Below, in pieces: positions 16,450 to 25,156 of a stretch of DNA of 64,000 nucleotides. The notes under the pieces are model-generated. The model saw nothing but the letters and a program-made list of their open reading frames with translations. It did not search any database and was not told the origin of the DNA. Position 1 is the first letter of the stretch. Each line of letters starts with the position of its first letter. The stretch is from contig JAITVD010000052.1 of NCBI GenBank assembly GCA_031285965.1, positions 1 to 64,000 on the forward strand, given 5' to 3'. The translations under genes were made by a program, and so were the position numbers. Origin of the DNA: Azoarcus sp. (lineage in GTDB: Bacteria > Pseudomonadota > Gammaproteobacteria > Burkholderiales > Rhodocyclaceae).

Positions 16450-18534
16450 ATGGAAAAACCGCACAGCAGAAACGGTTCCTATAACGCGAAGCACTTCATC
16501 AACCGCGAGCTTTCCCTGCTGCAATTCCAGCGGCGCGTGCTCGCGCAAGCCGCCGATCCGAAAGTCCCGCTCCTTGAACGGCTGCGTTTCCTCTGCATCG
16601 TGTCGAGCAACCTCGATGAGTTTTTCGAGATCAGGGTTTCCGGCATCCGCGAGCAAGTCCGCCTCGGCAACAACGCGGGCAGCACCGATGGCATCCCGCC
16701 CGCCGAACTGCTCGCGCTCATCAGCGCCGAAGTGCATCACATCCTGTCTGAGCAGTACGCCCTGCTCAACGACGACATCCTGCCCGCGCTGGCGCGCGAA
16801 GGCATTGTTTTCCTGCGGCGCGGCCAGTGGGACGAAGCGCAAAGCACTTGGATACACGAATTCTTCCTGCGCGAAGCCATGCCTGTGCTGACCCCCATCG
16901 GGCTGGACCCCGCGCACCCTTTCCCAAGGGTATTCAACAAGAGCCTGAACTTTGCCGTGGAACTCGAAGGGCGCGATGCCTTTGGCCGCGTCTCGACCAC
17001 CGCCATTGTCCAAGCGCCTCGGGTGCTTCCCCGCATCATCCGTCTGCCGGATCGCCCCGGACAAGCGCCTTACACTTTTGTTTTCCTTTCCTCCATGCTG
17101 CACGCCCACGTTGGCGAACTCTTTGACGGTATGCACGTGCATGGCTGCTACCAGTTCCGCGTCACCCGCAATTCCGACCTTTTCGTCGATGAGGAAGAAG
17201 TCAAGGACTTGCGCGCCCAGCTCAAGGGCGAACTCCAGCAGCGCCACTACGGCGATGCCGTGCGGCTGGAAGTGGCCGATAACTGCTCCGAGGAGATGGC
17301 TGACTTCCTCCTCCAATACTTCCAGCTCAACCGCTCCGAACTGTATGCCCCGTCGGGCATCGTTAATCTTGTCCGCATGATGCAGGTTCCAGACTGGGTC
17401 GACCGACCCGACCTCAAATACCCGCCTTTCCACCCAGGGCTGCCCAAGGCGCTCGCGCAGCGGCGCGACATTTTCTCCGCCCTGCGCGAAAAGGATGTCC
17501 TGCTCCATCATCCTTTCCAGAGCTTTACTCCGGTCATCGAACTTCTGCGGGCGGGCGCGGATGACCCGCAAGTCGTTGCCATCAAGATGACTGTCTATCG
17601 CACCGGAACCGATTCCGTGCTCATGGAGCATCTCGTCCGCGCCGCGCAAAAAGGCAAGGAAGTCACCGTTGTCCTCGAACTCCTTGCCCGTTTCGACGAA
17701 GAAGCCAATATTTCTTGGGCCAATCGGCTTGAAGAAGCGGGCGCGCATGTCGTTTATGGCGTATTCGGCTACAAAGTTCACGCCAAACTGCTCATGTTCG
17801 TGCGCCGCGAAACCGATGGGCTGCGCCGCTATGTCCATCTCGGAACGGGCAACTACCATCCCCGCACCACGCGCTTCTATACCGATTTCGGCCTGATGAC
17901 CGCCAATGAGGAAATCGGCAAGGATGTGGCCGAAGTTTTCAAGCAGATTACTGGCCTTGGGCGGGCTTCCACCCTCACCCACCTGTGGCAAGCGCCGTTT
18001 TCGCTCCAGCCCAATGTCGTCGCCGCCATCAAAAACGAAACCGAAATCGCACGGGCGGGACGGCGCGGGCGCATCATCGCCAAAATCAACGCCCTGCTCG
18101 AACCCGAAACAATCACGGCGCTCTACGAAGCCTCTTCGGCAGGCGTGGAAATCGACCTCATCGTGCGCGGTCCCTGCGCCCTGCGTCCCGGCGTGCCGGG
18201 ACTCTCAGAAAACATCCGCGTCCGCTCGCTCGTCGGGCGCTTTTTGGAGCACCACCGCATCATGTTCTTCCATGCCGATGGCCAAGATAAGGTTTATCTG
18301 TCAAGCGCCGACTGGATGGAGCGCAATTTTTTCCGCCGCATCGAAACCGCCTTTCCCGTGCTGAACCCGCAGCTCAAACGCAGAGTTATCAAGGAGGGCC
18401 TGCGCGGCCACCTGCTTGACAACTCCCATGCTTGGGAGATGCAGTCCGATGGCCGCTATCGGCACAAGACCCCGCGCCGTACCGCGCGTTCCGCCCAAAG
18501 CGCCCTGCTTGCGGAACTGGCGGCAGGGGGGTAA
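16450..18534 (+). CDS. ppk1: polyphosphate kinase 1
   Basis: Membrane-associated enzyme that polymerises the gamma-phosphate of ATP into polyphosphate. The 694-residue product has the N-terminal FINRELSLLQFQRRVL and FLCIVSSNLDEFFEIRV blocks, and two phospholipase-D-like catalytic domains. The autophosphorylated His is H444 in KVHAKLLM; the second conserved His lies in FLEHHRIMFFHADG. Length agrees with the family. Directly downstream, base composition falls sharply at the start of a restriction-modification island. Confidence 0.96.
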   Translation: MEKPHSRNGSYNAKHFINRELSLLQFQRRVLAQAADPKVPLLERLRFLCIVSSNLDEFFEIRVSGIREQVRLGNNAGSTDGIPPAELLALISAEVHHILSEQYALLNDDILPALAREGIVFLRRGQWDEAQSTWIHEFFLREAMPVLTPIGLDPAHPFPRVFNKSLNFAVELEGRDAFGRVSTTAIVQAPRVLPRIIRLPDRPGQAPYTFVFLSSMLHAHVGELFDGMHVHGCYQFRVTRNSDLFVDEEEVKDLRAQLKGELQQRHYGDAVRLEVADNCSEEMADFLLQYFQLNRSELYAPSGIVNLVRMMQVPDWVDRPDLKYPPFHPGLPKALAQRRDIFSALREKDVLLHHPFQSFTPVIELLRAGADDPQVVAIKMTVYRTGTDSVLMEHLVRAAQKGKEVTVVLELLARFDEEANISWANRLEEAGAHVVYGVFGYKVHAKLLMFVRRETDGLRRYVHLGTGNYHPRTTRFYTDFGLMTANEEIGKDVAEVFKQITGLGRASTLTHLWQAPFSLQPNVVAAIKNETEIARAGRRGRIIAKINALLEPETITALYEASSAGVEIDLIVRGPCALRPGVPGLSENIRVRSLVGRFLEHHRIMFFHADGQDKVYLSSADWMERNFFRRIETAFPVLNPQLKRRVIKEGLRGHLLDNSHAWEMQSDGRYRHKTPRRTARSAQSALLAELAAGG

Positions 18535-18582
18535 TAACTCCCCCACAACAGGTTAAGATAACGCTTACACAAGAGGTTCCAG

Positions 18583-19413
18583 ATGCTAGAGAAAACCGCC
18601 TTTGCAGCGCAGCTTGCTGCGTTTGTAGATACGCTCAAAAATCAGGTCAGCACTGAGGATGGGCAATGGACTATTAAAGGGTTTATTGATGTTTTTAAGA
18701 ATGTCTATACGATTTCCGCCGATACTAAAATTATCTCAAAAATACTTGAAATTCATCTTTTTCCAAGTATTTTACAATTTGCTCAACATCATGGCTACAA
18801 AATCGTTTTGGCAGAACATCAAAATTATTATCCAGACATTTCATTTATTAAAGCCAATGATGAATCTATTCGCTTTGCAGTCGATTTCAAGACAACTTAT
18901 AGAAATCCAAAAAAACCTCATTTATGCAATGGCTTCACGCTAGGCTCTCATGGAGAGTATTTTAAGAATAGGAACAGTACAAAAAATATCCAGTTTCCAT
19001 ATAACTCATACACTGCTCATTTCTGCCTTGGCATCATTTATGATAGGGCAGATCATACAAGCTTGGATGAAACTGTTTCACAGAATATTGACAGTCTTCG
19101 CAGCATTATTTCAGTGGCAAGCAATTTTCAGTTTTTCGCTGTTGAAAAATGGAAAATTGCAAGCGATAAATCTGGTAGTGGCAATACTGCCAATATCGGA
19201 AGTATTAACAATATTGCCGATATTATTGCCGGTCATGGCATGTTTTCTAGGCTGGGTGAAAAATGGTTTGACGAATATTGGACAAATTATGGAAACATGA
19301 TGATTCCAGATGGTGGAAATGGTTTCAAAAAAGTCTCGGCGCTGCGCGAGTTTGTAGAATATAGGCATGGCGACGTATCGCTTGTTATTGACAAACATAA
19401 TGATAACGTATGA
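18583..19413 (+). CDS. EcoRV-like type II restriction endonuclease
   Basis: A 276-residue PD-(D/E)xK nuclease that aligns by eye with R.EcoRV throughout. [16 protein letters not shown] and [11 protein letters not shown] match NHYPDFTL, AIDIKTTY and GSGNTTNIGSI of EcoRV. Catalytic residues correspond to Asp85, Asp101 and Lys103 (Asp74, Asp90, Lys92 in EcoRV); the base-contacting R-loop is at about 198-208. Recognition of GATATC is therefore likely, not proven. It is about 30 residues longer than EcoRV. An AGAGG site precedes the ATG. Its ATGA overlaps the methyltransferase start. AT-rich codons differ strongly from ppk1 upstream, a sign of transfer. Confidence 0.9.
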   Translation: MLEKTAFAAQLAAFVDTLKNQVSTEDGQWTIKGFIDVFKNVYTISADTKIISKILEIHLFPSILQFAQHHGYKIVLAEHQNYYPDISFIKANDESIRFAVDFKTTYRNPKKPHLCNGFTLGSHGEYFKNRNSTKNIQFPYNSYTAHFCLGIIYDRADHTSLDETVSQNIDSLRSIISVASNFQFFAVEKWKIASDKSGSGNTANIGSINNIADIIAGHGMFSRLGEKWFDEYWTNYGNMMIPDGGNGFKKVSALREFVEYRHGDVSLVIDKHNDNV

Positions 19414-20294
19414 ACACAAAGATTTTCATTCCTCCAATTAAATCGCAAGGTATCAAGACAAAGCTGGTTCCTTGGATCAGGAATCTTGTACCTGCTCATT
19501 TTGCAGGCACTTGGATTGAACCATTCATGGGTACAGGCGCAGTCGCGTTCAATGTCCCCCCCCATAATGCCGTACTTTGCGATACCAATCCACATCTCAT
19601 TCATTTCTACCAGGCGCTCTCTGAGAGTAAGATTACATCTTATGTTGTTTCTGCTTATCTCATTAAGGAAGGTCAAACTCTGCTTGAGCAAGGAGAAAAA
19701 CATTATTATTACATCAGAGACCGCTTCAATGCTGAGCACTCGCCGCTTGATTTTTTGTTTTTAAATCGCTCCGGTTTTAATGGCATGATTCGATTCAATA
19801 AACAAGGCAACTTCAATATTCCTTTTTGCAGAAAACCAAACAGGTTTTCAAAAGCCTACATTACAAAAATTTCTAATCAAGTTGACAATATTTATAAAAT
19901 AATTCAAACAAAAAAAATTCTATTTATCCATCAATCATTTGAAGAAACAATCCGCCAAGCATCGGCGAATGACATTATTTACTGTGACCCACCTTATATA
20001 GACAGGCACACCGATTATTACAATGGTTGGACGGAAACGTCTGAACATAATCTTTTTAATAGACTGAGCCAATTTCAAGGCAAATTTATTCTTTCAACAT
20101 GGCATCATAATGATTATCGAAACAATCAATATATAGATTCTCTATGGTCGAAGTATTCCATATTGACCCGCAAGCATTTTTATCATGTCGGCGGAAAAGA
20201 AATCAACAGAAATTCCATCACAGAGGCACTCATCACAAATCTTCCGTATAGAGAAGAAAATAGCAAAAACATAGAAAACTGTCCTGTGGTCTGA
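19410..20294 (+). CDS. EcoRV-like adenine-N6 DNA methyltransferase
   Basis: Protects host DNA by methylating adenine in the recognition site of the linked nuclease. The 294-residue product is a Dam-like alpha-class enzyme: [15 protein letters not shown] at the start, SAM motif I in [26 protein letters not shown], and catalytic DPPY in [10 protein letters not shown]. The resemblance to M.EcoRV as I recall it runs the full length, including STWHHNDYR and KHFYHVG near the end. It overlaps the nuclease gene by 4 bases and is downstream of it, so methylation depends on the same transcript. A 60-base line (19861-19920) counts only 9 G/C. Confidence 0.93.
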   Translation: MNTKIFIPPIKSQGIKTKLVPWIRNLVPAHFAGTWIEPFMGTGAVAFNVPPHNAVLCDTNPHLIHFYQALSESKITSYVVSAYLIKEGQTLLEQGEKHYYYIRDRFNAEHSPLDFLFLNRSGFNGMIRFNKQGNFNIPFCRKPNRFSKAYITKISNQVDNIYKIIQTKKILFIHQSFEETIRQASANDIIYCDPPYIDRHTDYYNGWTETSEHNLFNRLSQFQGKFILSTWHHNDYRNNQYIDSLWSKYSILTRKHFYHVGGKEINRNSITEALITNLPYREENSKNIENCPVV

Positions 20295-20321
20295 TAAGAT
20301 GAGCGGTCATTGCCTTCACTG

Positions 20322-20390
20322 CTACGGATGGCTGGTAAAGCTCCTTGAATCTTTGTCTTTGTGTACTCCCATATATACGGTAATCCGTAG
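20322..20390 (+). other. possible alternative hairpins upstream of the Sel1 gene
   Basis: CTACGGAT (20322-20329) can pair with ATCCGTAG (20383-20390), while TACGG (20376-20380) can instead pair with CCGTA (20385-20389) over a TAAT loop. The two pairings exclude each other, as in an attenuator. It may be chance; the stretch also marks the end of the AT-rich island. Confidence 0.25.
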
Positions 20391-20443
20391 TCGCAATCGG
20401 CATCCAAAAGAAATGACCAACACCCTACCCACTGGAGAAAATC

Positions 20444-21481
20444 ATGGCGCTGTACGCTTTGATGAAACGTTTTGATGAAATAAAGCTCGCGGCAGACCAA
20501 GGCGACACGCAAGCGCAATATGAGCTTGGGCGCATGTATGAAGAAGGCCGAGGTGTCAAGCAGGATTCGGCTAAAGCCATGCAGTACTGTCTCAAGGCAG
20601 CGGAGCAGGGATATGCGAAAGCCCAATATGAACTGGGGCTGATGTACTCAAAACTTCCCGTCAACAAAAAGAACGAAGAAGAAGCCATCAAATGGATTCA
20701 GGCAGCGATGGACGGATTCCGGCAGGCGGCGGAACAGGGCGACGCGGAAGCCCAGTGCCGCCTCGGGGAAATATACGACATGGCCAGAAACGAGAGCCAG
20801 AACAGAAGAATCAAAATCGTTGCCACCGCGCTCGGCTTCAACACCGGCGAAAAAAACGCGGAATGGTTCAAGGAAGAATCCGCAAAATGGTTCCAGATGG
20901 CAACGGAAGGATTTCGCCAAGCGGCAGAACAAGGCGACGCCAAAGCCCAATTTGAGCTTGGAGGCATTTACTGCTGGTTTTTGGGCGGCAGGGCAAATGA
21001 AGAGAAAGGCATGCAGTGGTTCCAGAAAGCGGCGGAACAAGGGTTTATGGATGCCCAGCATGAGCTTGGATACATCTACTCAACGGGCTGGTGCGTCGAT
21101 GAGCCAGACGTTCAGGAAGCCTTGAAGTGGTATACGAGGGCTGCCGAACAAGGGCATTTTTTGGCTCAAGCATGGCTTGCGAACGCTTACGCGGGCGGCG
21201 ACGAAGCCATCGAGCCGCACTATGAAGAAGCAATGAAGTGGTATCTCAAAGTCGCGGAGCGCGGCGATGCTAGCGCCATGCACAACATCGGCGTTATTTA
21301 CGCAAAAGGGCTAGGCATCGAGCAGAACTTTGCCGAAGCCCAAAAATGGCTGAAAAAAGCGACGGAGCAAGGCAGCGAGCAAGCCAAAAAAACGCTTCAG
21401 CGGCTTGCTTCCTTCCTGAATCCTGAAGACAACAGGCTGGATGAAAAAACGCTAGACCTCATCGAACTCATTTTCCCGTAA
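20444..21481 (+). CDS. Sel1-repeat (TPR-like) protein
   Basis: A 345-residue solenoid of Sel1-like repeats with the pattern AAEQGxAxAQxxLGxxY, visible at least seven times (for example AADQGDTQAQYELGRMY at about 16-32 and VAERGDASAMHNIGVIY near 270-286). There is no signal peptide, so a cytoplasmic scaffold role is likely. Insertions of about 40 residues (NESQNRRIKIV region near 118) break the regular spacing. A GGAG-like site precedes the ATG. It lies just after the restriction-modification island but is GC-richer than it. Partner proteins cannot be named. Confidence 0.85.
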   Translation: MALYALMKRFDEIKLAADQGDTQAQYELGRMYEEGRGVKQDSAKAMQYCLKAAEQGYAKAQYELGLMYSKLPVNKKNEEEAIKWIQAAMDGFRQAAEQGDAEAQCRLGEIYDMARNESQNRRIKIVATALGFNTGEKNAEWFKEESAKWFQMATEGFRQAAEQGDAKAQFELGGIYCWFLGGRANEEKGMQWFQKAAEQGFMDAQHELGYIYSTGWCVDEPDVQEALKWYTRAAEQGHFLAQAWLANAYAGGDEAIEPHYEEAMKWYLKVAERGDASAMHNIGVIYAKGLGIEQNFAEAQKWLKKATEQGSEQAKKTLQRLASFLNPEDNRLDEKTLDLIELIFP

Positions 21482-21503
21482 CCCCAACCCAAGGTTCCCT
21501 GCC

Positions 21504-22928
21504 ATGCCCGCCGTCCGCAAAGCAAACAAATCTTCTGCCGCCTCCCACGGCGCCAAGCTCTTCGTGCTCGACACCAACGTCCTGATGCACGACCCCACGA
21601 GCATCTTCCGGTTCGAGGAAAACGACCTCTACATTCCCATCATGACCTTGGAGGAACTCGACAACAACAAGAGAGGGATGTCCGAGGTGGCGCGAAACGC
21701 CCGCCAAGCCAGCCGGATGCTTGATGAAATCATCTCCGCCGTGCCCGATGCCATCTCTTCGGGCATCGCGCTGGAAGCGCCTTCGCACGGACTTGCGACG
21801 GGACGGCTGTTCATGCAGACCGAAGCTATCAGCGTTGAACTACCTACGGGGCTGCCGACCGCCAAAAGCGACAATCAAATTCTCTCGGTGCTGATGTTCC
21901 TGGCCCGGCGCGAACCTGAGCGCGCGGTCATCCTTGTCTCAAAAGACATCAACATGCGCATCAAGGCTCGCGCCTTGGGGCTGGCGGCGCAGGATTATTT
22001 CAACGACAAGGTGCTGGAAGACAGCGAACTGCTCTACACCGGCGCTTGCGCCCTGCCCGCCGATTTTTGGGAAGCCCACGCCGCTGGCATGGAATCGTGG
22101 AGCGCCGAGGGGCACACCTCCTACCGCGTCACCGGCCCGATGCCAAGCCGCTTCCTGCTCAACCAGTTTGTCCATCAGGAAGGCGAGCGCCCCTTTGAAG
22201 CATGGGTGCGCGAACAGTCCGGGCGCACCGCCGTGCTCGAAACCTTGGTCGACTACCGCCATAGCAAAAACAGCGTATGGGGCATCACTGCCCGCAACCG
22301 CGAGCAGAATTTCGCCCTCAACCTTCTGATGAACCCGGACATCGACTTCGTGACCCTGCTGGGACAAGCCGGAACAGGCAAAACGCTCCTGACTTTAGCC
22401 GCTGGGCTGACGCAGGTGCTCGATTCGCGGCGCTACTCCGAAATCATCATGACCCGCGTCACCGTGCCAGTTGGCGAGGACATCGGTTTCCTGCCCGGTT
22501 CGGAAGAAGAAAAAATGGCGCCCTGGATGGGGGCGCTTGAGGACAATCTGGACGTGCTCAATGGCCCGTCCAGCGAAAACAGCCAATGGGGGCGCGCGGC
22601 GGCAACCGACCTCGTGCGCAGCCGCATCAAGGTAAAGAGCCTGAATTTCATGCGCGGGCGCACCTTCATCCAGAAATTCCTTATCATTGACGAAGCGCAG
22701 AACCTCACTCCGAAGCAGATGAAAACCCTCATCACCCGCGCAGGCCCCGGAACAAAAGTGGTTTGCCTTGGCAACATCGCGCAGATTGACACGCCCTACC
22801 TCACCGAAGGCTCATCGGGCTTATCCTTCGTCGTCGACCGTTTCAAGGGCTGGCCGCATTCCGGGCATATCACCTTGCAGCGGGGCGAACGTTCCCGGCT
22901 GGCCGACTACGCCGCCGAAGTCCTCTAA
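21504..22928 (+). CDS. PhoH-family PIN-ATPase
   Basis: A two-domain PhoH2-type protein (474 aa): an N-terminal PIN ribonuclease domain with VLDTNVLMHD at about 22-31, and a C-terminal PhoH ATPase with Walker A GQAGTGKTLL near 285 and Walker B FLIIDEAQNLTP near 395. Members are thought to act as ATP-dependent RNA helicase/nucleases under stress. It sits 22 bases after the Sel1 gene and 20 bases before mutL on the same strand; a functional link to either is not evident. Confidence 0.92.
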   Translation: MPAVRKANKSSAASHGAKLFVLDTNVLMHDPTSIFRFEENDLYIPIMTLEELDNNKRGMSEVARNARQASRMLDEIISAVPDAISSGIALEAPSHGLATGRLFMQTEAISVELPTGLPTAKSDNQILSVLMFLARREPERAVILVSKDINMRIKARALGLAAQDYFNDKVLEDSELLYTGACALPADFWEAHAAGMESWSAEGHTSYRVTGPMPSRFLLNQFVHQEGERPFEAWVREQSGRTAVLETLVDYRHSKNSVWGITARNREQNFALNLLMNPDIDFVTLLGQAGTGKTLLTLAAGLTQVLDSRRYSEIIMTRVTVPVGEDIGFLPGSEEEKMAPWMGALEDNLDVLNGPSSENSQWGRAAATDLVRSRIKVKSLNFMRGRTFIQKFLIIDEAQNLTPKQMKTLITRAGPGTKVVCLGNIAQIDTPYLTEGSSGLSFVVDRFKGWPHSGHITLQRGERSRLADYAAEVL

Positions 22929-22948
22929 AACCCTTCAGCCCACTGCCC

Positions 22949-24733
22949 ATGCCAACTATCCACCGCCTGCCTGAACTGCTCATCAACCAGATTGCCGCAG
23001 GCGAGGTGGTCGAACGTCCGGCCTCGGTGCTGAAAGAAGTGCTGGAAAACGCGCTCGATGCCGGGTCAAAAGCCATCGACGTGCAACTGGAAACGGGCGG
23101 TGTGCGCCGCATCCTCGTCACCGATGACGGCTGCGGCATCCCGCATGACGAACTTGCTCTTGCGCTGGAGCGCCACGCCACCAGCAAAATCGCCAGCCTT
23201 GAAGACCTTGAGCGGGTCGGCACGATGGGTTTTCGCGGCGAGGCGCTGGCCGCCATCGCCGCCATTGCGCGTACCACGATTACCAGCCGCAGCGACGGCG
23301 CGGAACACGCCTGGAAAATTGATTCTGCCCATCGCGACCCCGCGCCCGCAGCCCTCAATCGCGGCACGGTCATCGATGTGACCGACCTGTATTACAACAC
23401 CCCGGCGCGGCGCAAATTTCTCAGAACCGATGCCACCGAATTTGCCCACTGCGAAGAAGTTTTCTGCCGTATCGCGCTGGCTCGCCCCGACGTGGCCATG
23501 CAGCTTGCCCACAATAAGCGCGTGCTCCACCGTTTGCCCGTGGGCGAGACGCGCACGCGCATTGCCGCGCTGATGGGCGACGACTTTCTGGAGCAATCAC
23601 GCGAAATCCGCGCTGAAGGCGTCATCAAGCTCACCGGCTTCGCCAGCCTTCCGGCCAGCGCCCGCACCCGGCGCGACGCGCAATACTTTTTCGTGAATGG
23701 GCGGCATGTGCGCGACAAGCTGCTCAACCATGCCATCAACCAAGCCTACGCCGACATCCTGCACGGCAGCCGCTATCCGGCCTACGTGCTTTTTCTAGAA
23801 ATCGACCCAGCGAGGGTTGATGTCAACGTCCATCCCGCCAAGACGGAAGTCCGCTTTCGTGATTCACGCGCCGTGCACCAGTTTGTGTTTCACGCCTTGG
23901 TTCATGCGCTGGGCGAGACGAGCGCGAGCCGCGCTGAAGTGGCGGCTGCGGAAACCGCCAGCGCCAACGGGACGGGGCGCTATCCCCTGCCCTCCGAGCA
24001 CCATGCTGCCGTGCCGGGACGCGCCGCGATGGATTCGGCGAGCCAAGCCTATTTTGGATTTGCCGAAAGCGCCCAGCGTTCACCATCCGATGCCCCTACG
24101 ATTGGAACATCCGCCGAAACCGGCATCGACCCCGCAGCCGAGCCGAATGTCGAATACCCGCTCGGTTTCGCCCTCGCGCAACTGCATGGAACTTACATTC
24201 TGGCGCAGAACGCCAAAGGGCTGACGCTCATCGACATGCATGCCGCGCACGAGCGCATCCTTTACGAAAGGCTCAAGACCGTGCTCGATGGCACGCCTTC
24301 CGTGCAGCGGTTGCTGGTTCCGGCAGTATTCAGCGCAAGCCCGTCGGAAATGGCGACGGCGGAATCCCATGAAGAAATCTTGCTCAAGATGGGGTTCGAG
24401 CTATCGGTTGCCGGTCCGAGGGAACTTGCCGTCCGCACCGTCCCGGCCTTGCTCGCCCATGCCCCGATAGTGGAATTGCTGCGCGAATTGCTGGAAGAAC
24501 TGAGCCAATACCCCGCGACCGAAGCCATCACCCGGCAGCGCAATGACTTGCTCGCCACGATGGCATGCCACGGCGCCATCCGTGCCAATCGGCAGTTGAG
24601 CGTGCCGGAAATGAACGCCCTTTTGCGCGACATGGAGAAAACCGAACGCGCTGACCAGTGCAATCACGGGCGTCCCACATGGACACAGCTTACATTGGCT
24701 GAACTCGACCGCTTTTTCATGCGCGGTCAGTAG
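22949..24733 (+). CDS. mutL: DNA mismatch repair protein MutL
   Basis: Couples mismatch recognition by MutS to strand incision. The N-terminal GHKL ATPase is clear: INQIAAGEVVERPASVLKE, DDGCGIP, RHATSKI and GFRGEAL. The C-terminal region keeps the endonuclease signature DMHAAHERILYE (a DxHAx2Ex4E motif), ACHGAIRAN and CNHGRPT, so this MutL should nick DNA itself, in keeping with lineages lacking MutH. A variable linker lies at about 330-400. Its 594 residues are normal. Confidence 0.96.
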   Translation: MPTIHRLPELLINQIAAGEVVERPASVLKEVLENALDAGSKAIDVQLETGGVRRILVTDDGCGIPHDELALALERHATSKIASLEDLERVGTMGFRGEALAAIAAIARTTITSRSDGAEHAWKIDSAHRDPAPAALNRGTVIDVTDLYYNTPARRKFLRTDATEFAHCEEVFCRIALARPDVAMQLAHNKRVLHRLPVGETRTRIAALMGDDFLEQSREIRAEGVIKLTGFASLPASARTRRDAQYFFVNGRHVRDKLLNHAINQAYADILHGSRYPAYVLFLEIDPARVDVNVHPAKTEVRFRDSRAVHQFVFHALVHALGETSASRAEVAAAETASANGTGRYPLPSEHHAAVPGRAAMDSASQAYFGFAESAQRSPSDAPTIGTSAETGIDPAAEPNVEYPLGFALAQLHGTYILAQNAKGLTLIDMHAAHERILYERLKTVLDGTPSVQRLLVPAVFSASPSEMATAESHEEILLKMGFELSVAGPRELAVRTVPALLAHAPIVELLRELLEELSQYPATEAITRQRNDLLATMACHGAIRANRQLSVPEMNALLRDMEKTERADQCNHGRPTWTQLTLAELDRFFMRGQ

Positions 24734-24736
24734 GCT

Positions 24737-24760
24737 TGCCCTCGCACCCCTGCGAGGCAT
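24737..24760 (+). terminator. hairpin after mutL
   Basis: CCTCGCA/TGCGAGG with a CCCC loop (24740-24757), extendable by TGC/GCA with one bulge, begins 7 bases after the mutL stop. There is no T-run, so it is a weak terminator candidate. Confidence 0.4.
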
Positions 24761-24777
24761 GGCCTATCTGATAAATA

Positions 24778-24807
24778 CCCGAAAGGAGCTGGATGCCCCT
24801 TTTCGGG
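24778..24807 (-). terminator. hairpin after the 52-aa peptide gene
   Basis: CCCGAAA (24778-24784) pairs with TTTCGGG (24801-24807), with further GG/CC pairs inside. On the minus strand it is 10 bases past the stop of the small gene and is followed by TATTTATC, a modest T-rich tail. Confidence 0.45.
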
Positions 24808-24817
24808 CAAGCGCCGT

Positions 24818-24976
24818 TCAGGCAGCGCAGGCGCAGCGACCGTGGCAGCGGCTGCGCATCCGCTGGTGCGAGACGCGGACGTTTTCCTGCGCCTTCTTGA
24901 TGATGGTTTCCCGCTGAAGCGGCAGCGAGTGTGTTTTTTGCGTACTGGCCAACGTACCATGAGCCTTAGTGTTCAT
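24818..24976 (-). CDS. 52-residue peptide with Cys-rich C-terminus
   Basis: A small gene whose reality rests on its start: AGGAGG (complement of 24985-24990) stands 8 bases before an ATG at 24976. The peptide begins MNTKAHGTLAS, has a charged middle (QRETIIKKAQENVRV) and ends in CHGRCACAA, giving CxxxCxC. There is no signal peptide or membrane segment. A TTGACA box (complement of 25055-25060) with AT-rich sequence 17 bases on is a plausible promoter, and a dyad lies at 25087-25104. A metal- or redox-binding peptide, or a modified-peptide precursor, are possibilities; no maturation enzyme is adjacent. I do not recognise the family. Confidence 0.55.
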   Translation of the reverse strand: MNTKAHGTLASTQKTHSLPLQRETIIKKAQENVRVSHQRMRSRCHGRCACAA

Positions 24977-25054
24977 TGCTTCAACCTCCTAGAAGTGCGT
25001 ATCACAAATATTTGCTGCATTGCACAAACTTAATTTTCCTCTCAACCAACGGCA

Positions 25055-25104
25055 TGTCAAGAATATTTACGCACGAAGTTTCTACATGTTGCTGCGTTGC
25101 AACA
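25055..25104 (-). promoter_or_regulatory. putative promoter and operator of the 52-aa peptide gene
   Basis: On the minus strand a perfect TTGACA (25060-25055) is followed after 17 bases by a poor AT-rich -10. Upstream, TGTTGC/GCAACA arms with a 6-base spacer (25087-25104) form a dyad that could bind a regulator. Confidence 0.35.
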
Positions 25105-25156
25105 TCAACGGGCGCATGTATTCTGCCTACATCTGCCCAAACATCCTTTGCAATTT

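Noticed and set aside
18583..20294. Prophage or transposon remnant
   Set aside because: AT-rich, but only the nuclease and methylase genes are present; no integrase, transposase or terminal repeat was found.
24842..25033. 63-residue plus-strand protein
   Set aside because: It is the antisense shadow of the 52-residue gene, which has the consensus ribosome site.
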